This document shows, piece after piece, positions 54,423-63,182 of a stretch of 64,000 nt of DNA. The notes under the pieces are model-generated. The model was not told where the DNA came from. It did no database searches and saw nothing but the letters and a program-made list of their open reading frames with translations. Source of the stretch: CAVRUH01 sp963822595 (GTDB lineage: Bacteria; Chlamydiota; Chlamydiia; Chlamydiales; Waddliaceae); assembly GCA_963822595.1 (NCBI GenBank), contig CAWGIG010000005.1:62001-126000 (forward strand). Direction: 5' to 3'. Numbering within the stretch: position 1 is the first letter of the stretch; every line of letters starts with the position of its first letter. The position numbers and the translations under genes are program-made.

Positions 54423-55499
54423 CTAGGAAGTAATACCGTTTTCGAGTGATTTTTTAAGGCTTTCAAGGTCCACGTCATATTCATGAAAGTCGTGCATACT
54501 CTTGCCCGCAATAAAACGGAGATTCTGGGATATTAGACGCGTATACCGCAGAGAAAGAGCTTCGGAAATTTCCTGAAAATCAATCATTCTTTCTAAAACG
54601 TTGTTCGAAAATTCCACGACAAAAGCTTTTTCAGGTGCAAAAACCAAATTCACCAACCCAGCACCATGGGGTCCCACAATGGCTGTGGCTTCAGAAAATA
54701 TTCTAATCTGATCAGCAAAACTATAATCGCCGGGATTTATTATTTCAAAATGATATTTTGCAAGAAGCTCCAATACTTCCTTCTCGTTTATGAGGATTCG
54801 CCCGGGGATTTCCCCCCTCGAAACATAGATTCTCCTTCCTGTCGGAGCGAATCGATACTTCTCAAGTTTTCTTCTGAGCCAGGCACATGCCTGGGGTAAC
54901 AGGTCAGTGTCTCGAACACACACTGGTATAATTAAATCTTCAAAAGTAATCATCGTGTTGGGAGGGACCTTGAGGAGCCTTTCGTCTGAGATATTAAGAA
55001 GTTTCAGACTTTCCTTTTGAAATTTACTTAGTTCGGCATTTACAACGAGTGGGAGCGTTTGGAGATTGAGGTAATCTTCGATGAGGGATAGTCGCATGAT
55101 ATAACGGTTGATCCAATGACAATAATTCTCGTCTCCACCAAGAAAAATACACTGTTCAGAGATAGTAAGGGCCGATTCTGTTTCTTCAACAATGGCTTGT
55201 TTATAATCCGGAGTAACGCGTGCTTGAACGAAGGGCAACACTTTAGGATTGCGTTGTGCGAGTTCCAAGTTATGAATTTTATCTCTATTAAAAAGCATCC
55301 ATCTTTCTGTAAAGAGCTTCACGTGATGAAGACGGACGATATAGGGTAAGATATAATCATTAGTTGCGAACCGAACAATGTCGTAAAGCATGTATTTTTC
55401 GGAGAGTGACTTGAAGCAAAGAAAAGCTGCCTCAGCCTGATTTATATTGATAAGATTCATGCCAAGATTATAGATTTTTTGTCTTTCAATTTCGTTCAT
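54423..55499 (-). CDS. GT61/DUF563-family glycosyltransferase-like protein
   Basis: 358 residues, no membrane segment. The DUF563 pattern is seen in GGDENYCHWINRYIMRLS (~118), YVSRGEIPGRILINE (~225) and VGPHGAGLVNLVFAP (~273), the last being the family's most conserved block. Family members transfer xylose or N-acetylglucosamine-like sugars in eukaryotes; bacterial members are mostly uncharacterised. The start overlaps the dedA stop as ATGA. The operon gltX-dedA-GT61-pgsA suggests an envelope role. Confidence 0.8.
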   Translation of the reverse strand: MNEIERQKIYNLGMNLININQAEAAFLCFKSLSEKYMLYDIVRFATNDYILPYIVRLHHVKLFTERWMLFNRDKIHNLELAQRNPKVLPFVQARVTPDYKQAIVEETESALTISEQCIFLGGDENYCHWINRYIMRLSLIEDYLNLQTLPLVVNAELSKFQKESLKLLNISDERLLKVPPNTMITFEDLIIPVCVRDTDLLPQACAWLRRKLEKYRFAPTGRRIYVSRGEIPGRILINEKEVLELLAKYHFEIINPGDYSFADQIRIFSEATAIVGPHGAGLVNLVFAPEKAFVVEFSNNVLERMIDFQEISEALSLRYTRLISQNLRFIAGKSMHDFHEYDVDLESLKKSLENGITS

Positions 55500-56110
55500 A
55501 GCTTTTGTTCATTTCGCGTTTTATAAGTCCACAAAATGAAAAGAAGGAGAAGTACAATAAATAGGATGAGAAAAACAGTATTATAAGCATCAAATGTGGC
55601 TATGACGGAAGTGTAGTTTTCTCCTAGAAGATGACCTAGATAGAAAAGAACAGATACCTGCAATAGGCAGGCGGGGAAGTCCCTGAGAATGAATTTATAA
55701 AAGGGCATTTTCCCAAGACCTGAAGTCATAAAGAGGGCGTTTCTGGCTCCGCCGGGGATAAACCTCCCGACCAAAAACGTGAAAATTCCATATTTTTCAT
55801 AGAAATGATGGAGCCTTTCTATCCTTTTAAAGCTAAGAATATGACTGAACCACTTAAATTCATATAATCTAGGGCCTAGGAGCCTTCCAATCCAATAGGC
55901 CTCCCAGGCAGACATCCATGCGGCTAGAAAGATCCATACGAAGATCTTAGAGGTGTTTTCAGGGATATAGGTAGTGGCAATGGCCCCTCCCGCTAGAACA
56001 AGGATATCCTCACTCACAGGAACGTTAACTCCGGCGAGCATGATGAGTAAAAATATCACCCAATGAGCAGATTGGGCATTTTCACTAATGAAGTTAAGGA
56101 GGGTTTCCAT
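55496..56110 (-). CDS. DedA-family membrane protein
   Basis: 204 residues with about four to five hydrophobic segments. DedA (VTT domain) features are PVSEDILVLAGGAIA near residue 30, WEAYWIGRLLGPRL, and VGRFIPGGARNALFMTSGLG followed by MPFYKFILRDF. DedA proteins are inner-membrane transporters implicated in recycling undecaprenyl phosphate or moving phospholipids. It starts 3 bp after the gltX stop (translational coupling) and overlaps the GT61-like gene. Confidence 0.92.
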   Translation of the reverse strand: METLLNFISENAQSAHWVIFLLIMLAGVNVPVSEDILVLAGGAIATTYIPENTSKIFVWIFLAAWMSAWEAYWIGRLLGPRLYEFKWFSHILSFKRIERLHHFYEKYGIFTFLVGRFIPGGARNALFMTSGLGKMPFYKFILRDFPACLLQVSVLFYLGHLLGENYTSVIATFDAYNTVFLILFIVLLLLFILWTYKTRNEQKL

Positions 56111-56113
56111 TTT

Positions 56114-57625
56114 TTAACCCGTTATAAACAACGCTTTGCAATCTCTTGCGTCCCACCCTTCGCGGAGTGTTTGTATTTTTTTATTCGAAATCCCCCCGAG
56201 GAATTCGATGACTTTCAGGAAACGAGCTCGGGTTCTGTCTTTTCCTAAAATCGCGGCGGAGTCAAAAAACGGAGGTCCCTGCAATTTCCCCATGACGGTT
56301 CCGAAAAGGATAGGCATCAACATTTTCTTATGGTTGATTCCAAAGATCTCGGCGACATCACGCGAAGCATTGTGGAGGCTCTGGCTTCCCCAGTCATCGC
56401 TTTCTTCTAGCTTCCATATCATAGCTTGCAATAAGTATGCAACCTGTATGGGGCTAGCTCCGGAAGCGGCAAAAAGTTCGTTTGTATACTTCAAATGGTT
56501 AATGAAGAGGAAATCAAATAAATCGATAAAATCGCCGAATGTTTTTATGCGCGAATGACACAATGGCATCAGTTTCTGCATGAAGACATCATTAAATCCC
56601 CATTCTTTGATACGGTCCCACAGCTTATCCTGAGGGATATTTTTAATGATATACTGCTGATTAAGCCATTCCAATTTCTTTGTGTCAAATACGGCGCCTG
56701 ATACCCCAATGCGCGACACATCGAAGCGATTAGCGATATCGTCAATGGAATAGATTTCGGTGTCGTCAGGCATGCTATAGCCCATCAACGTCATAAAATT
56801 AATGAAGGCTTCCGGCAAAAAGCCGCTATCCCTATAAAAGAAAATGGATGTTGGGTTCTTTCTTTTTGAGAGCTTTTTGCCATCTATGCCCAAAAGTAGG
56901 GGCATGTGCATAAATGTCGGGGCCGTCCATCCAAAGTATTCATAAAGAAGAATGTGCTTGGGTGTAGAACTGATCCATTCATCGCCCCTGATCACATGGG
57001 AAATCTTCATCAAATGGTCATCCACAACAACACCTAAGTGATAGGTAGGGAATCCGTCCGATTTCAATAGCACCTGATCGTCAATATCCGCCCAGGGTAC
57101 TGTGATCCGCCCTTTAATGGCGTCTTCGAACACGCATTCGCCCTTTAGGGGAACTTTAAGACGGACAACATGCGACAGTCCTTGCGCTTCTTTCTGCTGG
57201 ATTTCTTCGGGGCTCAGGTTGCGGCAACGTCGATCGTATCCTAATCTGCCTTGGCCTTGCGAGGCTAGCACTTGGCGCATTTCGGCGAGATCTTCGGCTG
57301 TGCAGAAGCATTTGTAGGCGTGACCCTTGTCGATCAAAGTCTGGACATTTTCCTTGTAAAGAGGGAGTCGGTCTGACTGGCGATAAGGTCCATAGGGGCC
57401 GCCAATATCGGGACCCTCGTCCCAGGTAATCCCGCACCAATGAAGCGCATCGAAAATGCTTTGTTCGTATTCGAGACGGCTTCTTTTGCGGTCGGTATCT
57501 TCGATACGCAAGATGAATTTACCGCCATGATGGCGTGCAAAAATGAGGTTGAATGCCGCCATGTAGGCTGTGCCTACGTGCGGGTCTCCTGTAGGGGAGG
57601 GTGCAATACGAACACGAACAGTCAT
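56114..57625 (-). CDS. gltX: Glutamyl-tRNA synthetase
   Basis: 503 residues. Class I synthetase with the HIGH-type motif PSPTGDPHVGTAY (~8-20) and KMSKS-type GKKLSKRKNP (~255). It charges tRNA-Glu, possibly also tRNA-Gln if a GatCAB pathway exists. AAGGAT precedes the ATG. It is first of four closely packed minus-strand genes. In C. trachomatis gltX (CT445) also adjoins euo (CT446); here prc is interposed. Confidence 0.96.
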   Translation of the reverse strand: MTVRVRIAPSPTGDPHVGTAYMAAFNLIFARHHGGKFILRIEDTDRKRSRLEYEQSIFDALHWCGITWDEGPDIGGPYGPYRQSDRLPLYKENVQTLIDKGHAYKCFCTAEDLAEMRQVLASQGQGRLGYDRRCRNLSPEEIQQKEAQGLSHVVRLKVPLKGECVFEDAIKGRITVPWADIDDQVLLKSDGFPTYHLGVVVDDHLMKISHVIRGDEWISSTPKHILLYEYFGWTAPTFMHMPLLLGIDGKKLSKRKNPTSIFFYRDSGFLPEAFINFMTLMGYSMPDDTEIYSIDDIANRFDVSRIGVSGAVFDTKKLEWLNQQYIIKNIPQDKLWDRIKEWGFNDVFMQKLMPLCHSRIKTFGDFIDLFDFLFINHLKYTNELFAASGASPIQVAYLLQAMIWKLEESDDWGSQSLHNASRDVAEIFGINHKKMLMPILFGTVMGKLQGPPFFDSAAILGKDRTRARFLKVIEFLGGISNKKIQTLREGWDARDCKALFITG

Positions 57626-57690
57626 AAAATGGATCCTTTTTTGGGGGGATTATAACCTACAAGGGATATAGTTTTCAAAGCTTTTTTGGG

Positions 57691-57779
57691 ATGGACTACA
57701 TGGACGAAATGGACGACATGGACGGAATGGACAAGATGTCCATGTCGTCCATTCCGTCCATGTAGTCCATGCCGTCCAT
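57691..57779. repeat. Repeat family A, full foldback
   Basis: ATGGACTACATGGACGAAAT begins the left arm; GTCCATGTAGTCCAT closes the right. The best arms are 57691-57723 and 57738-57770 with about one mismatch; a further GCCGTCCAT extends to 57779. It lies 5 bp beyond the prc stop, between two co-oriented genes (prc and gltX). Confidence 0.88.
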
Positions 57780-57783
57780 CCAA

Positions 57784-59718
57784 CTATTTCTCTTTCTGCA
57801 GCAGTATCAAGTCTTTCATGATATTGTAGGTTTCGGTGAGCTGCAGGTCATTCTGACCGAACTTTGTTTCGGCATCTTCTTCCTCAGGCTCTTCTTTTTG
57901 GATTTCCTTGATAAAAGCCTCATAGTTTTTATTATGCTCTATGCGGTAGGCGGAGTTCTGCTTCAAAATTTCAAGGTAGGGCTTATACATATCCAGCTTT
58001 TTTTGCAGATTGAATTTGTAAAGCGCGCGAATCTTCGCCCTTTCCAAAAAGGGAACATCCGATAAATCATCATCATAATTCTCTTTTATCGATTCATTAT
58101 CTAGGGGGTATTTATTAAATTTTTCCCCGATGTCCACATAAGACAAGGCCCCGGGAACAACGATATCAGACTGCACGCCTAGCATTTGCGGAGTTTTTCC
58201 CGATACGGTGTAATAGCGGCCTCGTGTGACCTTATATTCCCCTTCGGGATTCACGTCGCCGCTCCTATCCGAATTCAATGTAAACGTCTGAAATGACCCC
58301 TTTCCATAGGTGTGATCGTCTCCGACGATCAACGCTCGTCCGTAATCCTGCAGCGATTGCGCTACAATTTCAGATGCGGATGCACTGATCCTGTTAACTA
58401 AAACAATTAAAGGTCCATCCCATACCGTGGTACCGTCCAGGTCACGTAAATATTGAACCTGCCCCGTATTGTCCTTAATGCCTACAATGATCCCTTTCGT
58501 AATGAATAATCCTGATACCCCGACGGCTTGTGAGAGCATGCCCCCGGTATTGCTTCGTAAATCGAGAATAATTCCTTCGACTTTCTTTTCTTTTCGTAAT
58601 TTTTCAATCTCTCGTTTGATGTCTTCCGTAGATGAAAATTCAGGGTCTTGATAGAAAGAAAATAGTCTGACATAACCGATGACCCCGTCTCCAAATGGCT
58701 CGTAGGATGTCTCAAAGCGGCTTTCTTTCAGAACCACTTCACCGCGCATGATTTTGACATCGACATGTTCTTCCTTCTTATTTTCTCCTTCGCCCACTTC
58801 CCGTACGACTGTCAATGTAACATAGGTATTTTCCGGACCTCTAATGAGATCTACGGCGTCGATAATGTCCATGCCGACGACAGGTTCATGGTCCACGGCG
58901 ATGATGCGATCTTTTACTTTCAGCTCTTTGCCATTAGCCGCAGGACCCCCATCAATGATTTTGATGACGGAGAATCCATTGATATCGTCACGGAGCTGGG
59001 CGCCGATTCCAAAGAGTCTTTGCTGGACGGCTATGATAAACTGGCTTGCCTCATCGGGTGTTAGATATCCGGTGTGTGTATCCAAAGCGCCTGCTACAGA
59101 TTTGAGGATATTAGAGAGCATGAAACGCTCTTTTTTATCCGGATCGGTTTCCAAGAGGGCTTCTTCGCGTTTTTGCTGGTGTTTATCAAGCCTTTGGAGG
59201 GATTTTTCCTTCAATTCGCCGTCGAGCTTAGCGATCGCGTCCAATTGAAGCGATTTTATTTTTTTCAGGCGTGTTAGAAGCTCGTCCTCGGTTTGTACCC
59301 ACTTCATATCTCTGAATTCTTTCGGATTTACCTTTTTCGGTAGATCCTTTACATCGATTTCTTTTTCTAATTTGTGATGGCGTTCGATGGCAACGCGTAA
59401 TTTGTCGTCGATTTTCTCGAAAGTCTCGAAGTTTTTGTTTTTAAATTCATTTAATATCTTCTCTAGAGATGCTGGGGAGGCATTTGTCCATTCTTGGATG
59501 TCCGGTTCGATGAAGTAGGTTTTTGTGGGATCCAGCTCTTCGAGGTAGTTATTGAGAGTTCTTTGCATTAATTCGGGAGTGAGCTCATGGTAGGTGGCGT
59601 GGGCTTTGAGGATTTCGTCCGTTTTTTTGAGAGTTTTAGCTCGGTCTAAATCGGGAAGTTTTGCCTCGATCGAAAGGATTTGAAGGAGGAAAATAAACGT
59701 TAAAATAATTTTTCGCAT
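57784..59718 (-). CDS. prc: Tail-specific C-terminal processing protease (Tsp/Prc, CT441-like)
   Basis: 644 residues. Signal peptide (MRKIILTFIFLLQILSIEA), an N-terminal helical domain, a PDZ domain (~225-305), and a S41 serine protease domain with catalytic Ser in RISASASEIVAQ (~444) and Lys in TYGKGSFQT (~471), as a Ser-Lys dyad. A helical C-terminal domain follows. It degrades or trims periplasmic proteins; CT441 of C. trachomatis can cleave p65 in vitro and is linked to development. Likely exported. It is divergent from euo. Confidence 0.95.
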   Translation of the reverse strand: MRKIILTFIFLLQILSIEAKLPDLDRAKTLKKTDEILKAHATYHELTPELMQRTLNNYLEELDPTKTYFIEPDIQEWTNASPASLEKILNEFKNKNFETFEKIDDKLRVAIERHHKLEKEIDVKDLPKKVNPKEFRDMKWVQTEDELLTRLKKIKSLQLDAIAKLDGELKEKSLQRLDKHQQKREEALLETDPDKKERFMLSNILKSVAGALDTHTGYLTPDEASQFIIAVQQRLFGIGAQLRDDINGFSVIKIIDGGPAANGKELKVKDRIIAVDHEPVVGMDIIDAVDLIRGPENTYVTLTVVREVGEGENKKEEHVDVKIMRGEVVLKESRFETSYEPFGDGVIGYVRLFSFYQDPEFSSTEDIKREIEKLRKEKKVEGIILDLRSNTGGMLSQAVGVSGLFITKGIIVGIKDNTGQVQYLRDLDGTTVWDGPLIVLVNRISASASEIVAQSLQDYGRALIVGDDHTYGKGSFQTFTLNSDRSGDVNPEGEYKVTRGRYYTVSGKTPQMLGVQSDIVVPGALSYVDIGEKFNKYPLDNESIKENYDDDLSDVPFLERAKIRALYKFNLQKKLDMYKPYLEILKQNSAYRIEHNKNYEAFIKEIQKEEPEEEDAETKFGQNDLQLTETYNIMKDLILLQKEK

Positions 59719-59806
59719 ATGTTAAGCCCGAGTTAATTTTTGTCTCTTAAACTAATCATACACTGGGAAGAAATTTAAGGAAATATTAAGATTTTGTAAA
59801 AAAAGC

Positions 59807-59834
59807 TTGCAATCAATTCTTTTTTTGGTAGAAT
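59807..59834 (+). promoter_or_regulatory. Promoter of euo
   Basis: TTGCAA (59807-59812), 16-nt spacer, TAGAAT (59829-59834). The transcript would begin near 59842, giving a ~48-nt AT-rich leader with ACGGAGG (59875-59881) 8 nt before ATG 59890. Confidence 0.7.
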
Positions 59835-59889
59835 AGTAGTGTATATTTTAAGAAATATTATTTTTTCAATAAACACGGAGGTTTTAAAA

Positions 59890-60315
59890 ATGTCTAAAAC
59901 AAAAGTAAAAGACAAGAAGGAAAAGGTTGTTTCGATCACAGAAGCGGCTAAAATTAATGACGTAACTCGCCAGGCGATTTATGTAGCTATAAAATTAAAT
60001 AAATTAAAAGCAACGAAAGATGCTACTCGTTGGGAGATTTCTCTTGATGATTTAGAAGAATATCGTAAGAATAAGTATTCTCGTAAGAAGTCTGTTTATA
60101 ATGGCGAGCTTCTATTTGACAACAACAAGGGTTACTATTCAGTAAACCAAGTTGCTTCAATGTTGAAAGTTCCTGCTCAGAAGATTTATTACGCTACTCG
60201 TATTGGTATGCTTAAGGCTCACCGTAAAGGTGCTGCTTGGGTCATTCATAACGAAGACGTTAAAGAGTACAAAGAAAAATTCGTTAGCAAGAAAAGCGCC
60301 CGCAAAGCAGGGTAA
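59890..60315 (+). CDS. euo: Developmental repressor EUO-like DNA-binding protein
   Basis: 141 residues from ATG 59890 (excellent ribosome-binding site; a longer frame starts inside the leader). A basic N-terminus is followed by two similar excisionase/MerR-like helix-turn-helix units: ~13-62 (VSITEAAKINDVTRQAIYVA) and ~81-132 (YYSVNQVASMLKVPAQKIYY), each ending in a 'W-x-I-x-x-[DE]-D-[LV]-x-E-Y' block. In Chlamydia EUO is an early repressor of late genes. The gltX/recJ neighbourhood (CT445-CT447) supports orthology. It is shorter than C. trachomatis EUO (~183). Confidence 0.85.
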   Translation: MSKTKVKDKKEKVVSITEAAKINDVTRQAIYVAIKLNKLKATKDATRWEISLDDLEEYRKNKYSRKKSVYNGELLFDNNKGYYSVNQVASMLKVPAQKIYYATRIGMLKAHRKGAAWVIHNEDVKEYKEKFVSKKSARKAG

Positions 60316-60341
60316 TTTCTGTCTATCTGTTTCAATTGTTA

Positions 60342-60382
60342 AGGTCGTACGAAATATTATATTTCTGTACGACCTTTTTTTT
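60342..60382 (+). terminator. Rho-independent terminator of euo
   Basis: AGGTCGTAC (60342-60350) pairs with GTACGACCT (60367-60375) and is followed by a run of eight to nine T. This is the clearest intrinsic terminator in the window. Confidence 0.88.
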
Positions 60383-60391
60383 GAAAACGAA

Positions 60392-60480
60392 ATGGACAAC
60401 ATGGACGGAATGGACTTCATGGACGATATGGACATGGCGTCCATGTTGTCCATGAAGTCCATTTCGTCCATGTCGTCCAT
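60392..60480. repeat. Repeat family A, full foldback
   Basis: The left arm 60392-60433 (ATGGACAACATGGACGGAAT and on) and the right arm 60439-60480 (ending GTCCATGTCGTCCAT) pair with three or four mismatches. It lies between the euo terminator and the recJ stop, convergent genes, just as the 15067 copy does. Confidence 0.88.
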
Positions 60481-60502
60481 TCAGATCGGGAATGCCCCGA
60501 TA

Positions 60503-62248
60503 CTATTCAATAACCTTGAATTCTTTCACGAGCAGCTGAATGCTGGGTCCTTGAAAAGTATTAATTTGCGGTGTGAAAGCCACTTCCAGGGTGATATTCT
60601 TTTTTCGCAATTGATTGATCAAATGGGCTTTTCCAAATAAAATCCCCTCGAGCATTCTGTCTCCTTCGCCTTGCACGAGATATAACTTTAAGTTATTCTT
60701 GCCAATGGCTTTTGGCGGCCAAGCTTGCTTTGCCGTTGTATAGAGAATTGGTTGCGGATTTTCGTTTCCAAAGGGTTCAAGAAGTCGGATGGATTCCATA
60801 AAATCAAAGGTAAGATCTTCAAACTTGATTTCCGAATCCAAATAGAGTTTTGTCTTTACATCGCTGTCTTTCAGAAGACGATCCGCAGCAGCGATAAATC
60901 TTCGCTTAAATTCTTCGATATTTTCGACTTTAATTGTAAGGCCTGCGGCAAAATCGTGTCCGCCGAAATTCGTTAAAATATCTGAACAATCTTTGAGGAC
61001 ATCCAGGAGGGGAAATTCGTGGATAGAACGGAGGGAGCCCTTGCCGATATCATTTTCGATCGAGATCATCACCGTTGGACGATTGTAATGTTTTGAGATG
61101 CGAGTGGAAAGAATTGCAATAATTCCGGGGTGCCATTTGTCGGATTGCATGACAATGGCTTTTTCTTTCAGTATTTCTGGGTGTTCAAGAATGGTGTTTT
61201 CGACATCCACCGACATTGTTCGTTCAATTTTTTGTCTTTCGATATTGTTGAGATCGAGTTCTACAGCCATTTTTTCTGCAGCGACGGCGTTGCGGATGAG
61301 AAGCATTTCGACGCCCTTCTGAGGATCGGCAATTCTTCCCAAGCTGTTTAATCTCGGAGCTATTTTTGAGGCGATAGTGAATGTATTAATTTGGGTGAGA
61401 TCTGCATCACAAACGGAGACGAGTTTTGCTAGACCGATTCTTTTTGTTTTTCTAAGCTGTCTGATGCCGTAGCTCACTAGAATTCTATTTTCGCCTAAGA
61501 GGGGTCCCATATCCGCAACAGTCCCTAAAGCTACTAGATCGAGATATCTCTTCAGGTCTACTTTTTTCGGTGAGATGATGCCGTTTTTGATCAATCTATT
61601 GGTTACAGCATGTGCGAGCTTAAAAGCTACTCCCACACCTGTAAGATCCCGGTTCGGGTAGGTGCTATTAAGCAGTTTTGGATTTAACGTGGCGATGCAA
61701 TGGGGGACTTTATCCGTAGGTTCGTGGTGGTCGGTGACGATGACATCGACATTTTTTTCAACGACTTTCGCAATTTCTACTGCTGCGGTGATTCCGCAGT
61801 CGACGGTGATGAGTAGCTTGCATTCGTTTTTGATGGCATATTCAAGGGCTTCGACGATTAAACTTTGTCGGAGGGCTCTGCGGTTGGAGATGTAGAAGAA
61901 AACGTTTGCTCCGATAAACCGAAGAAAATCTACGAGGAGTGCGGTGCCGGTCATTCCATCGACATCGTTATCGCCGTAAATAAGGATATTTTCCGATTTT
62001 TCTAAAGCTTCGCAAACTCTTTTGACTGCCGGTTCCATTTCTGCGAGGAGGAAGGGATCATGGAGGTCGGGGAGTTTGGAGTAGAGGTATTTATGGATTT
62101 CGTCGAGGGTCGTAAAACCTCTTGAAGCAAGAATTTTTGCCACGACGGGGTGGATTTTAAATTCTTTAATAATGCTTTCGATCCATTCCGGGTTATGTTG
62201 CGGATAAACCCAGACTGGACTCTCCTGGTCGCCTGTTTTAGAAAGCAT
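60503..62248 (-). CDS. recJ: Single-stranded-DNA-specific exonuclease RecJ
   Basis: 581 residues. DHH phosphoesterase motifs YGDNDVDGMTGTALL (~92), TVDCGIT and VTDHHEP (~165-175), a DHHA1 domain with NFGGHDFAAGLTI (~430), and a C-terminal OB-like domain. RecJ degrades single strands 5' to 3' in recombination and mismatch repair. AGGAG 8 nt before the ATG confirms the start. It matches CT447 beside euo. It is divergent from the ATP synthase operon. Confidence 0.96.
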   Translation of the reverse strand: MLSKTGDQESPVWVYPQHNPEWIESIIKEFKIHPVVAKILASRGFTTLDEIHKYLYSKLPDLHDPFLLAEMEPAVKRVCEALEKSENILIYGDNDVDGMTGTALLVDFLRFIGANVFFYISNRRALRQSLIVEALEYAIKNECKLLITVDCGITAAVEIAKVVEKNVDVIVTDHHEPTDKVPHCIATLNPKLLNSTYPNRDLTGVGVAFKLAHAVTNRLIKNGIISPKKVDLKRYLDLVALGTVADMGPLLGENRILVSYGIRQLRKTKRIGLAKLVSVCDADLTQINTFTIASKIAPRLNSLGRIADPQKGVEMLLIRNAVAAEKMAVELDLNNIERQKIERTMSVDVENTILEHPEILKEKAIVMQSDKWHPGIIAILSTRISKHYNRPTVMISIENDIGKGSLRSIHEFPLLDVLKDCSDILTNFGGHDFAAGLTIKVENIEEFKRRFIAAADRLLKDSDVKTKLYLDSEIKFEDLTFDFMESIRLLEPFGNENPQPILYTTAKQAWPPKAIGKNNLKLYLVQGEGDRMLEGILFGKAHLINQLRKKNITLEVAFTPQINTFQGPSIQLLVKEFKVIE

Positions 62249-62272
62249 TTATAAACTCCTGAATATAGTCCA

Positions 62273-62299
62273 TTGTAGCTTATTCAATAGCTTTGTCAA
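62273..62299 (-). promoter_or_regulatory. Promoter of recJ
   Basis: Minus strand TTGACA (62299-62294, consensus) and TACAAT (62278-62273) with a short 15-nt spacer that contains the palindrome AGCTATTGAATAGCT, a possible operator. Confidence 0.5.
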
Positions 62300-62337
62300 G
62301 GGGATTGTGCGCGAAGATAGATTGTATAGCCAACATT

Positions 62338-62504
62338 AACAGGAGAAGCAGGATCGCAAGCGGCAGGATAAAAAAAGGATAAGAAAAAAGATAAAAGATA
62401 AGAATAAAAGTTAAAGATTATTAAATTCTTTTCTTAATTAATTTCTTCATCCTTTTTTCTTATCCTTTTTTTATCCTGCCGCTTGCGATCCTGCTTATCC
62501 TGTT
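62338..62504. repeat. Repeat family B, copy 5
   Basis: AACAGGAGAAGCAGGATCGC continuing AAGCGGCAGGATAAAAAAAG pairs with its complement ending CCTGTT. Unlike other copies it lies between divergent genes (recJ and atpZ), where a terminator is not expected. The left flank (AGATTGTATAGCCAACATTA) resembles the outer arm of copy 4 but has no complement on the right. Confidence 0.88.
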
Positions 62505-62569
62505 GAATTGTTTAAATGCGCATAATCTCCTTTACAGCAACCCCTCTTTTCCGCTACATAAGGTATATC

Positions 62570-62794
62570 ATGCAAGAAGATGATGATCGCAACAGACTTA
62601 GGCAGGCCGGGGTATATGTTACAATACCCTTCGTCCTTGCAATTCCTCCCATCATAGGATGGTTTATAGGGGATTGGCTTGATAAGCTTTGGGGAACCGC
62701 TCCTTATTTAATGTTCCTCTTCTTAGTACTAGGTTTCGCTGCAGGAATCAGAGAATTTATACGAATTTTAAAAAGGTTTGGAGATGGGTATTGA
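62570..62794 (+). CDS. atpZ: AtpZ/AtpI-like small membrane protein of the ATP synthase operon
   Basis: 74 residues from ATG 62570 (ATAAGG 6 nt upstream; a start 18 codons earlier lacks a site). Two membrane helices with GVYVTIPFVLAIPPIIGWFI then DWLDKLWGTAPYLMF and LGFAAGIREFIRILKR match the AtpZ/'ATPase gene 1' family, usually first in F-type ATP synthase operons. Proposed roles are assembly of the c-ring or Mg/Ca uptake. It overlaps the next frame by 11 bp. Confidence 0.8.
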   Translation: MQEDDDRNRLRQAGVYVTIPFVLAIPPIIGWFIGDWLDKLWGTAPYLMFLFLVLGFAAGIREFIRILKRFGDGY

Positions 62795-63182
62795 ATTTGT
62801 TAATCGAGTAATCATTTACACCATTATTTTGGGACTCATTGCGATGGCGGCTGTGGGCGCGTCCTATGGCTTGCCTGCCGGAATAGGAGTGTTTGCGGGG
62901 GCTGCATGGGGGACTCTTAACTTATATCTTGATTAAACGACTGCTAGTAAGTCTCTTGGTTCCAACAGCAATAGGCTATTTTAACGTGGCCTTACTTTTC
63001 GGGATAAAATTTCCCATCCTCTATCTTTTGGGATTCGCTCTCTTCAAAATAGATTATCTTCCACCTGCAAGTATTCTGCTGGGATTTTCTCTCTTTTTCT
63101 GGTGATCATCCTGAAAGGTTGCGGAGTGTGGCTTTTTGAAAAAAAGAAACCGGTGGTGGTAGTCAGTGAAGATCGAGAATAA
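62784..63182 (+). pseudogene. atpI: AtpI-like membrane protein interrupted by two compensating frameshifts
   Basis: The frame starts at ATG 62784 (MGIEFVNRVIIYTIILGLIA) but stops at about 62935 after TLNLYLD. The +1 frame carries on at once (LIKRLLVSLLVPTAIGYFN to FSLFFW, stop 63103-63105). The original frame then resumes (VIILKGCGVWLFEKKKPV) to TAA 63180-63182. Together they give ~133 residues with four hydrophobic segments, the size and place of AtpI between atpZ and atpB. One extra base near 62925-62932 and one missing base in the T-run near 63091-63098 explain it. Sequencing error or real decay cannot be separated here. Confidence 0.6.

Noticed and set aside
62516..62569. Longer N-terminus for atpZ starting at 62516
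   Set aside because: No Shine-Dalgarno, the start abuts the family B repeat, and similarity to the AtpZ family begins after the second ATG.
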